NCBI GenBank assembly: GCA_903860745.1
Contig: CAIORQ010000053.1
Span: 1-46,313, forward strand
Direction of reading: 5' to 3'
Length of the DNA stretch: 46,313 nt
DNA from: an uncultured Actinomycetes bacterium
GTDB taxonomy: Bacteria; Actinomycetota; Acidimicrobiia; Acidimicrobiales; RAAP-2
Shown here: positions 6,700 to 15,431 of the stretch, in pieces
Position numbering within the stretch: the first letter of the stretch is position 1
How the letters are laid out: every line of letters starts with the position of its first letter
Notes under the pieces: generated by a model
What the model was told of the DNA's origin: nothing
The model's database searches: none
Seen by the model: only the letters and a program-made list of their open reading frames with translations
Position numbers and translations under genes: made by a program

Positions 6700-9636
6700 A
6701 TGAGCATCCTGCCCGGCGACGACGTCGACCGCTCCTGCGTCGACGAGAGGACGCGCCAGACCCTCGCCCGCGAGTTGCGCGACGCGCTGCGCGGCGAGGT
6801 GCACTTCGAGGGCGCGACGCGAGCCGTCTACGCCACCGACTCCTCAAACTACCGCCAGATCCCCCTGGGCGTGGTGTACCCGCGCGACGAGGCCGACGTC
6901 CTCGCCGCCGTGAGGGTCTGTGCGCGCCACCACGCCCCGATCCTGGGACGCGGCGCCGGGACCAGCCTGGCCGGTCAGGCCTGCAACGTGGCGGTGGTGC
7001 TCGACATGAGCCGTCACATGAACCAGATCCTGGAGATCGACGCCGAGCGCCGTATCGCCAGGGTCCAACCCGGCGTCGTGCTCGACGACCTCAACGCCGC
7101 GGCGCGGGCGATCGACCTGACCTTCGGCCCCGACCCGGCCACGCACGCCTGGTGCACCATCGGCGGGATGGTGGGCAACAACTCCTGCGGCACCCACGCC
7201 CTGCACTACGGCAAGACCGTCGACAACGTCGAGGAGCTCGTCGCGGTGACCTACCAGGGCGAGCGACTCGTGCTGGGCCAGATCAGCGAGGAGGAGTTCA
7301 TCCGGCGCGGCGACGGCGACGGCGACGCCGCGCGCATCCATCGCGAACTGCGCAGCCTGCGACAGGAGTTCGACACCGACATCGCCACGGGATACCCGAG
7401 CATCGACCGGCGGGTGTCGGGTTTCAACCTGGACCAGCTGCGCCTCGAGGGCGGACCGCACCTGGCTCGCGCGCTGGTGGGATCGGAGTCGACCTGCGCC
7501 CTGGTGACCGAGGTCACCGTCGCGTTGTCGCCCTGGCCGCGCCACCGGGTCCTGGTGGTCCTGGGCTACGAGGACATCTACGTGGCCGCCGACGACGTCG
7601 CTCGCCTGCTCGGCTACGAGCTCATCGGGCTGGAGGGCTTCGACGCGCGCCTCGTCGAACAGATGCGCCGCGCGAACCTCAACGTGGCGAATCTCGCGCT
7701 GCTCCCCGAGGGCCAGGGCTGGCTGCTCTGCGAGATCGGTCACGACGAGCTCGACGTGGCACTGGCGCAGACCGCGCGCCTGGTGGACGAACTACCTGAT
7801 TCGGTGCGCGGGGTCGTCTTGAGCGATCCGCAGGACCAGCTGAGGGTCTGGCAGGTCCGCGAGTCGGGCCTGGGCGCCACCGCCCATCCCGAGGGCGAGC
7901 CCGTGAACTACGAGGGCTGGGAGGACGCCGCCGTCGTGCCCGAGAGGCTCGGCGAGTACCTGCGCGGCATCCGAGACCTCTGGCGCGAGTTCTCCTACGA
8001 GGGCGCCTGGTACGGGCACTTCGGCCAGGGCTGCGTGCACACCCGCAACAACTTCGACCTCGCGAGCGTGGAGGGGCTGGCCGCCTACCGGGCCTTCGTG
8101 GAACGGGCCGCGGACCTGTGCGTGTCGCTGGGCGGATCGATCTCGGGAGAGCACGGTGACGGACAGTCGCGCGGCGAACTCCTCGCGCGGATGTACAGCC
8201 CGAGGCTCCTCGAGGCCTTCCGGCGCTTCAAGTCGGCCTGGGACCCGACGGGGCGGATGAACCCCGGCAAGCTCATCGACGCGTACCCGCTCGACACGAA
8301 CATCCGCTACGGACCCAAGTACCGGTCCTCGAACCTCCTGGCCAGCGGCTTCGCCTTCCCCAAGGACGCCGGTTCGATGCAAAGGGCCGTCGAGCGCTGC
8401 GTCGGCGTGGGCAAGTGCCGCAGCGACGCCGCGGGCGTCATGTGCCCGTCGTTTCGAGCGACCCGCGATGAGCAGCACTCCACGCGCGGGCGCGCCAAGC
8501 TGCTGAGCGAGATGTTCCGCGGTTCGACGATCCCCGAGACCTGGCGCAACGAACAGGTGCGTGAGGCCCTCGACCTGTGCCTGTCGTGCAAGGGTTGCGT
8601 CAGCGACTGCCCCACCCACGTGGACATGGCGACCTACAAGTCGGAGTTCCTCTCGCACTACTACCGCGGACGGCTGCGGCCGCGCTCCGCCTACGCGCTG
8701 AGCCTCCTGCCCTGGAGCGGGCGCCTCGGCGCACACCTGCCGCGACTGGCCAACGCCGTGTTGCAGGGCGAGTTCAGCGCGCCCTGGGCGATGCGGGTCG
8801 CCGGTCTCAGCCCCCGGCGACGAGCCCCGCTCTTCGCGAAGCGCTCCTTTCGGCGTGACGCGACGGCCCGAGGACTGCGGCGAGAGAGCGCACCCACCGT
8901 CGTGCTCTGGCCCGACACCTTCAGCGACCTCTTCTCCCCCCAGCGACTCGACGCCACCACTCGGGTCCTGTCGCTGGCGGGTGAGCGCGTCGCCATACCA
9001 CCCCAGTGGGCGTGTTGCGGACGCACGCTCTACGACTCGGGGATGTTGGACAAGGCCAAGGCCAGCGCCCGCCAGGTGCTCGACGTGCTCGCCCCCTTCC
9101 TCGAGCGAGGGCTCCCCGTCGTCGTGGCCGAGCCCAGTTGTCTGGCGACCTTCCGCGACGAGTACCCCCAACTCCTCGCCACCGACCCGCGCGCGGCACG
9201 ACTCGCCGCCGCGAGTCGCAGTGTCGCCGAGCACCTCGAAGCCATCCACTGGACACCCGACCAGCCCGTCACCGGGGTGGCCGTGAGCGTGCACCCGCAC
9301 TGCCACGAGCGCGCCATCGGCGCGTCGAGTGCGACCATCGCCGTGCTGCGTCGGGCGGGCTTCGACACGCAACAGCTCGACCTGGGCTGCTGCGGGCTGG
9401 CGGGCTCCTTCGGCTACGAGGCCGGTCACGACGAACTCTCGCGGCGCATCGCCGCCGACCGTTTCCTGCCCGGCCTCGCCGCCGCGGCGGCGACCCGGGG
9501 CATCGTGATCGACGGCTTCAGCTGCGACCTGCAGGCTTCGCAGCTCAGCGCCGTTGCCCACCAGACCCTCTCCCAACTGCTCGTGAGCCACTTCGGTGCG
9601 GGGACGGATGGGTCGAATCGTCGTCACACTCGGTAA
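6700..9636 (+). CDS. FAD- and Fe-S-binding D-2-hydroxyacid dehydrogenase (GlcD-GlpC type fusion; candidate D-lactate dehydrogenase)
   Basis: 978 residues. The N-terminal half is an FAD-linked oxidase of the PCMH/GlcD class: the GRGAGTSLAGQ loop (about 93-103), GGMVGNNSCGTH, and the C-terminal oxidase motif SGEHGDGQSRGE (about 485-496). The second half has two ferredoxin-type cysteine clusters, the second reading CLSCKGCVSDCP (about residue 626). Two GlpC-like CCG repeats follow (WACCGRTLYDSG and LGCCGLAGSFGYE). Such fusions oxidise D-lactate or D-2-hydroxyglutarate and pass electrons to the quinone pool or another carrier. The gene starts 19 bp after the MurQ-NagA gene. Because MurQ releases D-lactate, D-lactate is the most economical substrate here, but this is inference from position. 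A TAGCGT box 9 bp before the ATG may give an extra internal promoter. Confidence 0.85.
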   Translation: MSILPGDDVDRSCVDERTRQTLARELRDALRGEVHFEGATRAVYATDSSNYRQIPLGVVYPRDEADVLAAVRVCARHHAPILGRGAGTSLAGQACNVAVVLDMSRHMNQILEIDAERRIARVQPGVVLDDLNAAARAIDLTFGPDPATHAWCTIGGMVGNNSCGTHALHYGKTVDNVEELVAVTYQGERLVLGQISEEEFIRRGDGDGDAARIHRELRSLRQEFDTDIATGYPSIDRRVSGFNLDQLRLEGGPHLARALVGSESTCALVTEVTVALSPWPRHRVLVVLGYEDIYVAADDVARLLGYELIGLEGFDARLVEQMRRANLNVANLALLPEGQGWLLCEIGHDELDVALAQTARLVDELPDSVRGVVLSDPQDQLRVWQVRESGLGATAHPEGEPVNYEGWEDAAVVPERLGEYLRGIRDLWREFSYEGAWYGHFGQGCVHTRNNFDLASVEGLAAYRAFVERAADLCVSLGGSISGEHGDGQSRGELLARMYSPRLLEAFRRFKSAWDPTGRMNPGKLIDAYPLDTNIRYGPKYRSSNLLASGFAFPKDAGSMQRAVERCVGVGKCRSDAAGVMCPSFRATRDEQHSTRGRAKLLSEMFRGSTIPETWRNEQVREALDLCLSCKGCVSDCPTHVDMATYKSEFLSHYYRGRLRPRSAYALSLLPWSGRLGAHLPRLANAVLQGEFSAPWAMRVAGLSPRRRAPLFAKRSFRRDATARGLRRESAPTVVLWPDTFSDLFSPQRLDATTRVLSLAGERVAIPPQWACCGRTLYDSGMLDKAKASARQVLDVLAPFLERGLPVVVAEPSCLATFRDEYPQLLATDPRAARLAAASRSVAEHLEAIHWTPDQPVTGVAVSVHPHCHERAIGASSATIAVLRRAGFDTQQLDLGCCGLAGSFGYEAGHDELSRRIAADRFLPGLAAAAATRGIVIDGFSCDLQASQLSAVAHQTLSQLLVSHFGAGTDGSNRRHTR

Positions 9637-9639
9637 TCT
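9634..9639 (+). promoter_or_regulatory. Leaderless-type -10 box (TAATCT)
   Basis: TAATCT ends 7 bp before GTG 9647, the spacing expected when transcription begins at the start codon. It overlaps the stop codon of the preceding gene. Confidence 0.45.
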
Positions 9640-9646
9640 GAGCGAC

Positions 9647-10480
9647 GTGAGTGGCCTGGCGGTCGTGCTGTGGGTGGCGGGAGCGGCGTGCGCCGTCGCC
9701 TGGGTCGCCTCCCTGGTCAGCGGTGACACCTCGTGGGTGGACCGGATGTGGTCGCTGCTGCCCGAGGTCTACGTCACCATCTTCGCCGGCGAGGACCACT
9801 GGCGCGACACGCGACTCGACGTGATGGCCGTGCTGACCATCCTCTGGGGGGCGCGGCTCACCTTCAACTTCGCCCGCAAGGGCGGGTACCGCGGCGTCGA
9901 GGACTATCGCTGGGGGGTACTGCGCGCCTCCATGTCCCGGCTGCGCTTCCAGCTCTTCAACCTCTTCTTCATCGTCCTGTACCAGAACGCCCTGCTCGTC
10001 CTCATCACCCTGCCCGCGTGGAGCGTCGCGCGACACCACGACCGCGGCTGGGGGCCGGCCGACGTGGCGACGACCCTCGTCTTCGTGGTCCTGCTGGGCG
10101 GTGAGACCGTGGCCGACCAGCAACAGTGGGACTTCCACCGCGACAAGGCGCGGCGACTCGTCCGGGGCGAGGAGGTGAGTCCGGGCTTCTTGCGCGAGGG
10201 ACTCTTTCGCTACTCGCGCCATCCCAACTACTTCTTCGAGATCGCCCAGTGGTGGGTGATCTACGTCTTCGCGGTACTGGCCTCGGGGGCCCTCCTCGCG
10301 TGGACCATCGCGGGGCCGGTCCTCCTGACGCTCCTCTTCGTGGGCTCCACGCGCTTCACCGAACGGATCTCCTCGTCGAAGTACCCCGAGTACGTCGACT
10401 ACCAGCGAGAGGTGTCCGCGGTCGTCCCGTGGCGCCCGCGGGTCGAAGGAGCGGCTTCGCCGATCACCGAGAACGGCTGA
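9647..10480 (+). CDS. DUF1295 / steroid 5-alpha-reductase-like membrane protein
   Basis: 277 residues from GTG 9647, preferred because of the leaderless -10 box; an ATG at 9608 would add 13 residues and overlap the previous gene. About six hydrophobic segments are visible. The C-terminal part has the family signature: DKARRLVRGEE, then GLFRYSRHPNYFFEIAQWW (about residues 181-199), and SSKYPEYVDYQREV. These motifs mark the DUF1295 group of membrane proteins related to steroid 5-alpha reductases and isoprenylcysteine methyltransferases. The reaction is unknown for most bacterial members. It has its own likely promoter, so a link to the amino-sugar operon is not implied. Confidence 0.8.
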   Translation: MSGLAVVLWVAGAACAVAWVASLVSGDTSWVDRMWSLLPEVYVTIFAGEDHWRDTRLDVMAVLTILWGARLTFNFARKGGYRGVEDYRWGVLRASMSRLRFQLFNLFFIVLYQNALLVLITLPAWSVARHHDRGWGPADVATTLVFVVLLGGETVADQQQWDFHRDKARRLVRGEEVSPGFLREGLFRYSRHPNYFFEIAQWWVIYVFAVLASGALLAWTIAGPVLLTLLFVGSTRFTERISSSKYPEYVDYQREVSAVVPWRPRVEGAASPITENG

Positions 10481-10739
10481 GGGCACTCCCGGCGCCCGGA
10501 CCGCGGGGGCCGAGGTCACAGGGACGCGGCACGCGCCCAAGATCGACGTGTCCGTCTGGACCTCACTCGTTCACCTCGTCGTCAAGGAGATTTCATCTCA
10601 TCTCCGCGTCCGGGGGCCCGACGGGGCCTATGGTGAATCGGTGGTCCACGGCCACGCAGTATCGGCTATAGTCGTACCCCCTGTCCATCCGAGCGAACCG
10701 ACTCACTACCGACGCTCCCTCCACGAGAGGATGCCGACC
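10481..10739. other. Intergenic region before the diaminobutyrate pair
   Basis: No gene seen. A TATAGT hexamer (10667-10672) is a fair -10 box for the next gene, but no clear -35 box lies 16-18 bp upstream. A 6-bp inverted repeat (GGAGAT / ATCTCC, 10587-10606) is present without a T-tract. Confidence 0.4.
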
Positions 10740-11984
10740 ATGAACGCCTTCGAGGAACTCGAATCGAACGTACGGTATTACTGTCGCCGTTGGCCCGCGG
10801 TCTTCGCCACCGCGTCGGGCAGCACCATCACCGACGAGGACGGTGTCGAGTACCTCGACTTCTTCGCCGGCGCCGGAGCCCTCTCCTACGGCCACAACAA
10901 CCCGCTGTTCGTGGACCTGGCGATCGAGCACCTGCGCTCGGGTCGTCTCCTGCACTCCCTGGACACCTTCACCGCGGAGAAGCGTGACTTCCTCGAGACG
11001 ATCGAACGCAACATCCTCGCCCCTCGTCAGCTCGACATGGTGGTCCAGACGGTGGGTCCGACCGGGGCCACCGCCGTCGAGGCCGCCCTGCAACTGGCCC
11101 AGCGCCTCACCGGTCACCGCGCCGTCGTGGGCTTCGAGGGTGGCTACCACGGCATGAGCTACCGCGCCGCCTCGATCTCGGCCTCGATGGCCGGTCGCGA
11201 GACCAGCGCGCACCTCAAGGACTTCGTGGCCCTGCCCTACGTCAAGCACGTCACCGACGCCGACGTCGCCCTGCTCGAGCAGACCCTGCGCACCCCGGTC
11301 AACGGCCAGGCCATCGGTGTCGTGATCATCGAGCCCACCCAGGGCGAAGGTGGTGCGCGGGCCTTCGACCCGGCCTACCTCAGCGCCGTGCGCCGGATCA
11401 CCCGGGAGCTGGGGATCCTGGTCATCGCCGACGAGATCCAGGCCGGCGTGGGCCGCACCGGTCCCTTCTTCTCCTTCGAGGGCTCCCAGCTCGACCCCGA
11501 CATCATCTGCGTGTCGAAGTCGATCAGTGGCCTGGGCCTGCCCATGGCCATCAACCTCGTGCGTCGCGACCTCGACACCTGGAACCCCGGTGAGTTCACC
11601 GGCACCTTCCGCGGCAACAACCTGGCCTTCGCGACCTCCGCGGCGATGATGAACGCCTACTGGAGCGACTCGACCCTGGAGAAGGACACCGAGCAGCACG
11701 GTCTCACGGTGCGCGCGGCACTCGAGGCCATGGCCGACGCCTTCGGCGCCGGTCGCTTCGACGTGCGCGGCAACGGCCTGCTCTGCGGACTCGACGTGCG
11801 CGACACCGAACTGGCCGCGGCCATCTCGCGCCACGCCTTCGAACGCCGGCTCATCGTCGAGACCTGCGGCGCCGGCGACACCATCGTGAAGATCCTCGCA
11901 CCACTCGTGATCGAGCCCGGGCAGCTCGACGACGGTCTGAACCGACTGGCCTCGTCGGTCGAACAGGCCACCGCCGCACGTTGA
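10740..11984 (+). CDS. dat: Diaminobutyrate--2-oxoglutarate aminotransferase (EctB/Dat type)
   Basis: 414 residues from ATG 10740, with GAGAGG 9 bp upstream. A class III PLP aminotransferase: the phosphate-binding GPTGATAVE stretch (106-114), GGYHGMSYRA (134-143), DEIQAGVGRTG with D231, and the Schiff-base lysine K260 in CVSKSISG. The overall sequence, including the opening FEELESNVRYYCRRWP and the FFAGAGALSYGHN motif, is of the EctB/Dat kind that makes L-2,4-diaminobutyrate from aspartate semialdehyde and glutamate. No ectA or ectC follows, so this is not an ectoine cluster. Instead the next gene, overlapping by 4 bp, is a diaminobutyrate decarboxylase-type protein. The pair therefore most likely makes 1,3-diaminopropane. 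Confidence 0.85.
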   Translation: MNAFEELESNVRYYCRRWPAVFATASGSTITDEDGVEYLDFFAGAGALSYGHNNPLFVDLAIEHLRSGRLLHSLDTFTAEKRDFLETIERNILAPRQLDMVVQTVGPTGATAVEAALQLAQRLTGHRAVVGFEGGYHGMSYRAASISASMAGRETSAHLKDFVALPYVKHVTDADVALLEQTLRTPVNGQAIGVVIIEPTQGEGGARAFDPAYLSAVRRITRELGILVIADEIQAGVGRTGPFFSFEGSQLDPDIICVSKSISGLGLPMAINLVRRDLDTWNPGEFTGTFRGNNLAFATSAAMMNAYWSDSTLEKDTEQHGLTVRAALEAMADAFGAGRFDVRGNGLLCGLDVRDTELAAAISRHAFERRLIVETCGAGDTIVKILAPLVIEPGQLDDGLNRLASSVEQATAAR

Positions 11985-13426
11985 GCGGTCCCGGCGACTG
12001 GCGCGACCTCTTCGTCGCCACCGACGAACGAGGACTACGCACCCTCTCGGAGGCGGCGGCGAAGGCCGTCGACTCCCTGGACCACGCGTCGAGCGGTCCG
12101 CGATCGAGCGACACGCCGTCTCAGTTGCGCGAACGCGTCCGCGCCCTCGAGGTCTGTCCCGTCGAGGGGGTGGCCCTGGACCGGGTACTCGACGAGTTCG
12201 GCCGGGTGCTCTGGGCCCACGCGGTGCGACCCTCGCACGTCGCCAGCGTCGCGCACCTGCACCCGCCGAGCGTGGTGCCGGCGGTGGTCACCGAGCTCGC
12301 CATCTCCGCGTCGAACCAGTCGATGGACTCCTGGGACCAGTCGCCCGCCGCCACCGAGATGGAACTGCATCTCATGGACTTCCTGGCCCGGCGCCTCGGT
12401 CTGGCGGAGGTCGCGTCGGGAGTGATGACCTCGGGCGGCACCGCCTCCAACGTGCTCGGGCTCACCTTGTCGCGCTCGTGGGCGGCGGCCAAGCTCGGCG
12501 TCGACGTCTTGAAGGCCGGGTTGCCCCCCGAGGCCCGCCGGTGGCGCCTGGTCACGTCGGACCAGGCCCACTTCTCCGTCCAACGAGCCGCCGCGCAGCT
12601 CGGGCTGGGGCGTGACGCCGTGGTGAACGTGGCGACCGACCGGACCGGGGCCATGGACGTCGACGCCCTCGACGCGACGCTGTCCCAACTCGACGAGGCG
12701 GGCCTGGTCCCCATCGCGATCTCGGCCACCGCCGGCACCACCGACCTCGGCGCCATCGACCCCCTGGCCCAGATCGCCGAGCGAGCCCGACGTCGGGGCG
12801 CCTGGTTCCACGTCGACGCCGCCGTGGCCGGGGCCTTCGTGATGTCCGAGGCCCTGCGCCCCCGCCTGGCGGGGATCGAGGCGGCGGACTCGGTCACCAT
12901 CGACTTCCACAAGTTGTGGTGGCAGCCCTTCAACGCCTCGGCTCTGGTCGTTCGCGACGTCGAGCGCTTCGACCTCCTGCGGGTCCGCTCGGACTACCTG
13001 GACCGCGGCGACGAGCTCGACGGCATGGTCAACCTGGTGGGTCGGTCCCTGGACACGTCGAGGCGATTCGACGCCGCCAAGGTCGTGGCCGCCCTTCGCA
13101 CCATCGGAACCTCCACCTTCGCCGAGATGATCGAGAGCCTGGTCGAACTGACCGTCTACGCGGCCCGGAGGATCGAGGCCAGCGAGGTCCTCGCCCTGGT
13201 GGCTCCGGTCTCGGCGGTGAGCGTCGTCTTCGACGCACCGGGCCATGACGCGGACGAGTTGCGTCGGGTCCAGCAGGGGCTATTGGCGCGTGGGGAGATG
13301 ATCCTCGGGCGCACGGTGATCAAGGGACGCGCCGCCCTCAAGTTCACCTTCATGAACCCGCTGGCCACTCGCGCCGACGTCGACGAGTTGATCGCCGTCG
13401 TCACCCGGGGCTTCGTCCCCGGCTGA
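11981..13426 (+). CDS. ddc: L-2,4-diaminobutyrate decarboxylase-type PLP enzyme
   Basis: 481 residues from TTG 11981, which overlaps the previous stop (TTGA). No alternative start fits the coupling better. Group II PLP decarboxylase features are clear: SGGTASN (151-157), HVDAAVAGA with H277 and D279, and the PLP lysine K311 in IDFHKLWWQP. The aromatic DFHKLWWQP motif is like that of diaminobutyrate decarboxylases rather than glutamate decarboxylases. Together with the upstream aminotransferase it would convert diaminobutyrate to 1,3-diaminopropane, a polyamine and siderophore precursor. Tyrosine or aspartate decarboxylase activity cannot be excluded from sequence alone. The N-terminus up to about residue 50 is variable and may be disordered. 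Confidence 0.82.
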   Translation: MSGPGDWRDLFVATDERGLRTLSEAAAKAVDSLDHASSGPRSSDTPSQLRERVRALEVCPVEGVALDRVLDEFGRVLWAHAVRPSHVASVAHLHPPSVVPAVVTELAISASNQSMDSWDQSPAATEMELHLMDFLARRLGLAEVASGVMTSGGTASNVLGLTLSRSWAAAKLGVDVLKAGLPPEARRWRLVTSDQAHFSVQRAAAQLGLGRDAVVNVATDRTGAMDVDALDATLSQLDEAGLVPIAISATAGTTDLGAIDPLAQIAERARRRGAWFHVDAAVAGAFVMSEALRPRLAGIEAADSVTIDFHKLWWQPFNASALVVRDVERFDLLRVRSDYLDRGDELDGMVNLVGRSLDTSRRFDAAKVVAALRTIGTSTFAEMIESLVELTVYAARRIEASEVLALVAPVSAVSVVFDAPGHDADELRRVQQGLLARGEMILGRTVIKGRAALKFTFMNPLATRADVDELIAVVTRGFVPG

Positions 13427-13453
13427 GCCGCCGGGGCTACCATCGAGAGTGCG

Positions 13454-14170
13454 ATGACCTACGAACACGCCCTCGAGGTCTCACAGTTGCGCGTCGTTCG
13501 CCAACACAACGAGATACTCAAGTCGATCAACTTCACCATCGGCCCGGGCGAGCTGGTCGGACTCCTCGGACCCAGCGGCAGCGGCAAGAGCACCCTCATG
13601 CGCGCGCTGCTGGGCGTGCAGGCCATCGCCAGCGGCTCGGCCACGGTCCTGGGCGAGCGCGTCGGCGCCCCGGCGCTGCGGCGCCAGGTCGGCTACATGG
13701 CCCAGAGCTCGGCGATCTACCTCGACCTGACGGTGCGCGAGAACCTGGGCTACTTCGCCGGGGTGCTCGGGGTGGCCCCCTCTCGCGTGGACGACTGCCT
13801 CGAAGTGGTCAACCTGCACCCCCTGTCCTCACGTCTGGTCGCCTCGCTCTCGGGAGGCGAGCGCTCGCGGGTGTCCCTGGCGGTCGCGCTCCTGGGCGAG
13901 CCGCCCCTGCTGATCCTCGACGAGCCCACGGTGGGACTGGACCCGGTGCTGCGTCGCGACCTCTGGGGGACCTTCGCGGACCTCGTGGCGGCGGGCAGCA
14001 CGGTCGTGGTGTCCAGCCACGTGATGGACGAGGCCGCTCGCTGCGCACGCCTGCTCTTGTTGCGCGAGGGCCGCCTGCTCTTCGACGACACGCCCGCCGC
14101 CCTGCTCACGCGCACGGCCGCGCCAGCCTACGACGAGGCCTTCGTACGACTCATCGAGGAGGCACCGTGA
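13454..14170 (+). CDS. ABC transporter ATP-binding protein (exporter type)
   Basis: 238 residues. Walker A GPSGSGKS (39-46), Q-loop GYMAQSS, signature LSGGERSR (about 134-141), Walker B LLILDEPT and the switch histidine in SSHVMDE are all present, so the ATPase should be active. The short size and partner point to a DrrA/NodI-like exporter rather than an importer. A TACCAT box 10 bp before the ATG is a possible promoter. The next gene begins inside its stop codon (GTGA), so the two are translated together. The exported substrate is unknown; the upstream polyamine genes have no demonstrated link to it. Confidence 0.88.
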   Translation: MTYEHALEVSQLRVVRQHNEILKSINFTIGPGELVGLLGPSGSGKSTLMRALLGVQAIASGSATVLGERVGAPALRRQVGYMAQSSAIYLDLTVRENLGYFAGVLGVAPSRVDDCLEVVNLHPLSSRLVASLSGGERSRVSLAVALLGEPPLLILDEPTVGLDPVLRRDLWGTFADLVAAGSTVVVSSHVMDEAARCARLLLLREGRLLFDDTPAALLTRTAAPAYDEAFVRLIEEAP

Positions 14171-14892
14171 GCCTGCGGCGCACCTGGCTGACCGCGGCGC
14201 GCATCATGCGCCAGCTGCGTCACGACCCGCGCACCGTGGGCCTGCTGCTCGTCGTTCCCTCCGCGCTCGTCGGACTGCTCGCCTGGAGCCTGGTGAACCG
14301 TCCCGGCTCCTTCGACGTCATCGGGCCCCGGCTGCTGGGCGTCTTCCCCCTGACCGTCATGTTCCTCGTGACCTCGGTGACCACGCTGCGCGAGCGCACC
14401 AACGGGACCCTCGAGCGACTACTGACGATGCCCCTGGGCAAGGCCGAGTTGATCCTGGGCTACGCCGGGGCCTTCGGCGTCATCGCCCTCGTGCAGAGCG
14501 CCCTGGTCTCGTCGCTCTCCTACACCTGGTACGGGCTCGCGCACCAGGGGATCCCCTGGCGCACCAGCGCGGTGGCGCTGTGCGCGGGTCTGCTGGGCAC
14601 CGCCTTCGGCCTGGCCCTGAGCGCCCTCGCCAAGTCGGAGTTCCAGGCCGTGCAGTTCATGCCCGCCTTCATCTTGCCCCAGCTCCTCCTGTGCGGGCTG
14701 CTGGTCCCCCTCGCCCAGCTGCCCACCGCGCTGCGCTCGGTCGCCGACGTACTGCCCATGACCGCGGCGGTCCACGCGATCACGCCGATGCAACCCGGCT
14801 CGTACTACCTCGAACAGTTCGCCATCATGGTCGCCTACATCCTCGGCGCGCTGGTGGTGGGTTCGACCACGCTGCGCCGACGCACGAAGTAG
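14167..14892 (+). CDS. ABC-2 type transporter permease
   Basis: 241 residues with about six hydrophobic segments. The RERTNGTLERLLTMPLG segment (about residues 76-92) is the family's cytoplasmic coupling motif (TxLRERTxGTxERL). GAGGAGG lies just upstream of the GTG start. It forms an exporter with the preceding ATPase. Substrate not predictable; antibiotic, lipid or polysaccharide precursors are typical for the family. Confidence 0.87.
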   Translation: MSLRRTWLTAARIMRQLRHDPRTVGLLLVVPSALVGLLAWSLVNRPGSFDVIGPRLLGVFPLTVMFLVTSVTTLRERTNGTLERLLTMPLGKAELILGYAGAFGVIALVQSALVSSLSYTWYGLAHQGIPWRTSAVALCAGLLGTAFGLALSALAKSEFQAVQFMPAFILPQLLLCGLLVPLAQLPTALRSVADVLPMTAAVHAITPMQPGSYYLEQFAIMVAYILGALVVGSTTLRRRTK

Positions 14893-15008
14893 CGCCGCGC
14901 CGCGGCGCGCCGCCGCTCGACGCCCGACACCGCGAGCGCGGCGCCGTCCCACGAGGAAGTTCGCCAAGTCGTCACGTCACGATCAGACGCCTGTGGTACT
15001 ACTGGGAC

Positions 15009-15428
15009 ATGACGGCACCGATTCGCAGCTCAGTCCTCGCTCTCGTGGGGGCGTCCCTGCTCACCCTCGCCACCCCCCTCGCGGCGGGCGCCCATTCGGC
15101 CAAGGGACCGACCTACCTCTACGACTGCTCGACGGTGGTCCAAAGGCCCAGCCAGATCACCATCTCCTGCGCCGACGCCGACCGCCTGGTGAAGGCCATC
15201 ACCTGGTCCTCGTGGTCGGGCCGCAGCGCCCACGCCAGGGGCACCCTGGAGTGGAACACCTGCACGCCGACCTGCGCCGCGGGGGCGACCAAGACCAAGG
15301 TGATCACCTTCACCGCCACCGACCGCAAGGAGGTGAAGGGCCGATGGCTCTACACCGAGCTCAAAGGCCCCCGGGGCGCCTGGGGCGCCAAATCGAAGGT
15401 CTTCCACCTGCCGACCGCGCCGCTGTAA
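15009..15428 (+). CDS. Small secreted protein of unknown function
   Basis: 139 residues with a clear signal peptide, likely cleaved after LAAGAHS (about residue 30). Four cysteines are spaced as two pairs (YDCSTVV ... ISCADAD, and NTCTPTCAAG), which suggests two disulfides. The layout (C...ISCADAD...W.W....A.G....N.C.P.C..G) resembles a family of small secreted actinobacterial proteins known only as hypothetical. The C-terminal half is rich in Lys and Thr. It stands alone between the ABC pair and the MscS gene, tail to tail with the latter (3 bp apart). No catalytic motif is seen. Confidence 0.7.
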   Translation: MTAPIRSSVLALVGASLLTLATPLAAGAHSAKGPTYLYDCSTVVQRPSQITISCADADRLVKAITWSSWSGRSAHARGTLEWNTCTPTCAAGATKTKVITFTATDRKEVKGRWLYTELKGPRGAWGAKSKVFHLPTAPL

Positions 15429-15431
15429 CCC

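Noticed and set aside
10587-10606. Intrinsic terminator after the DUF1295 gene
   Set aside because: The stem is only 6 bp with an 8-base loop and no T-tract.
10740-13426. Ectoine biosynthesis cluster
   Set aside because: Only an EctB-like aminotransferase is present; no acetyltransferase EctA or ectoine synthase EctC follows, and the partner is a decarboxylase.
14893-15008. GC-rich hairpins as a terminator
   Set aside because: Many alternative GC-rich foldings exist and no U-run follows; not better than background in DNA of this composition.
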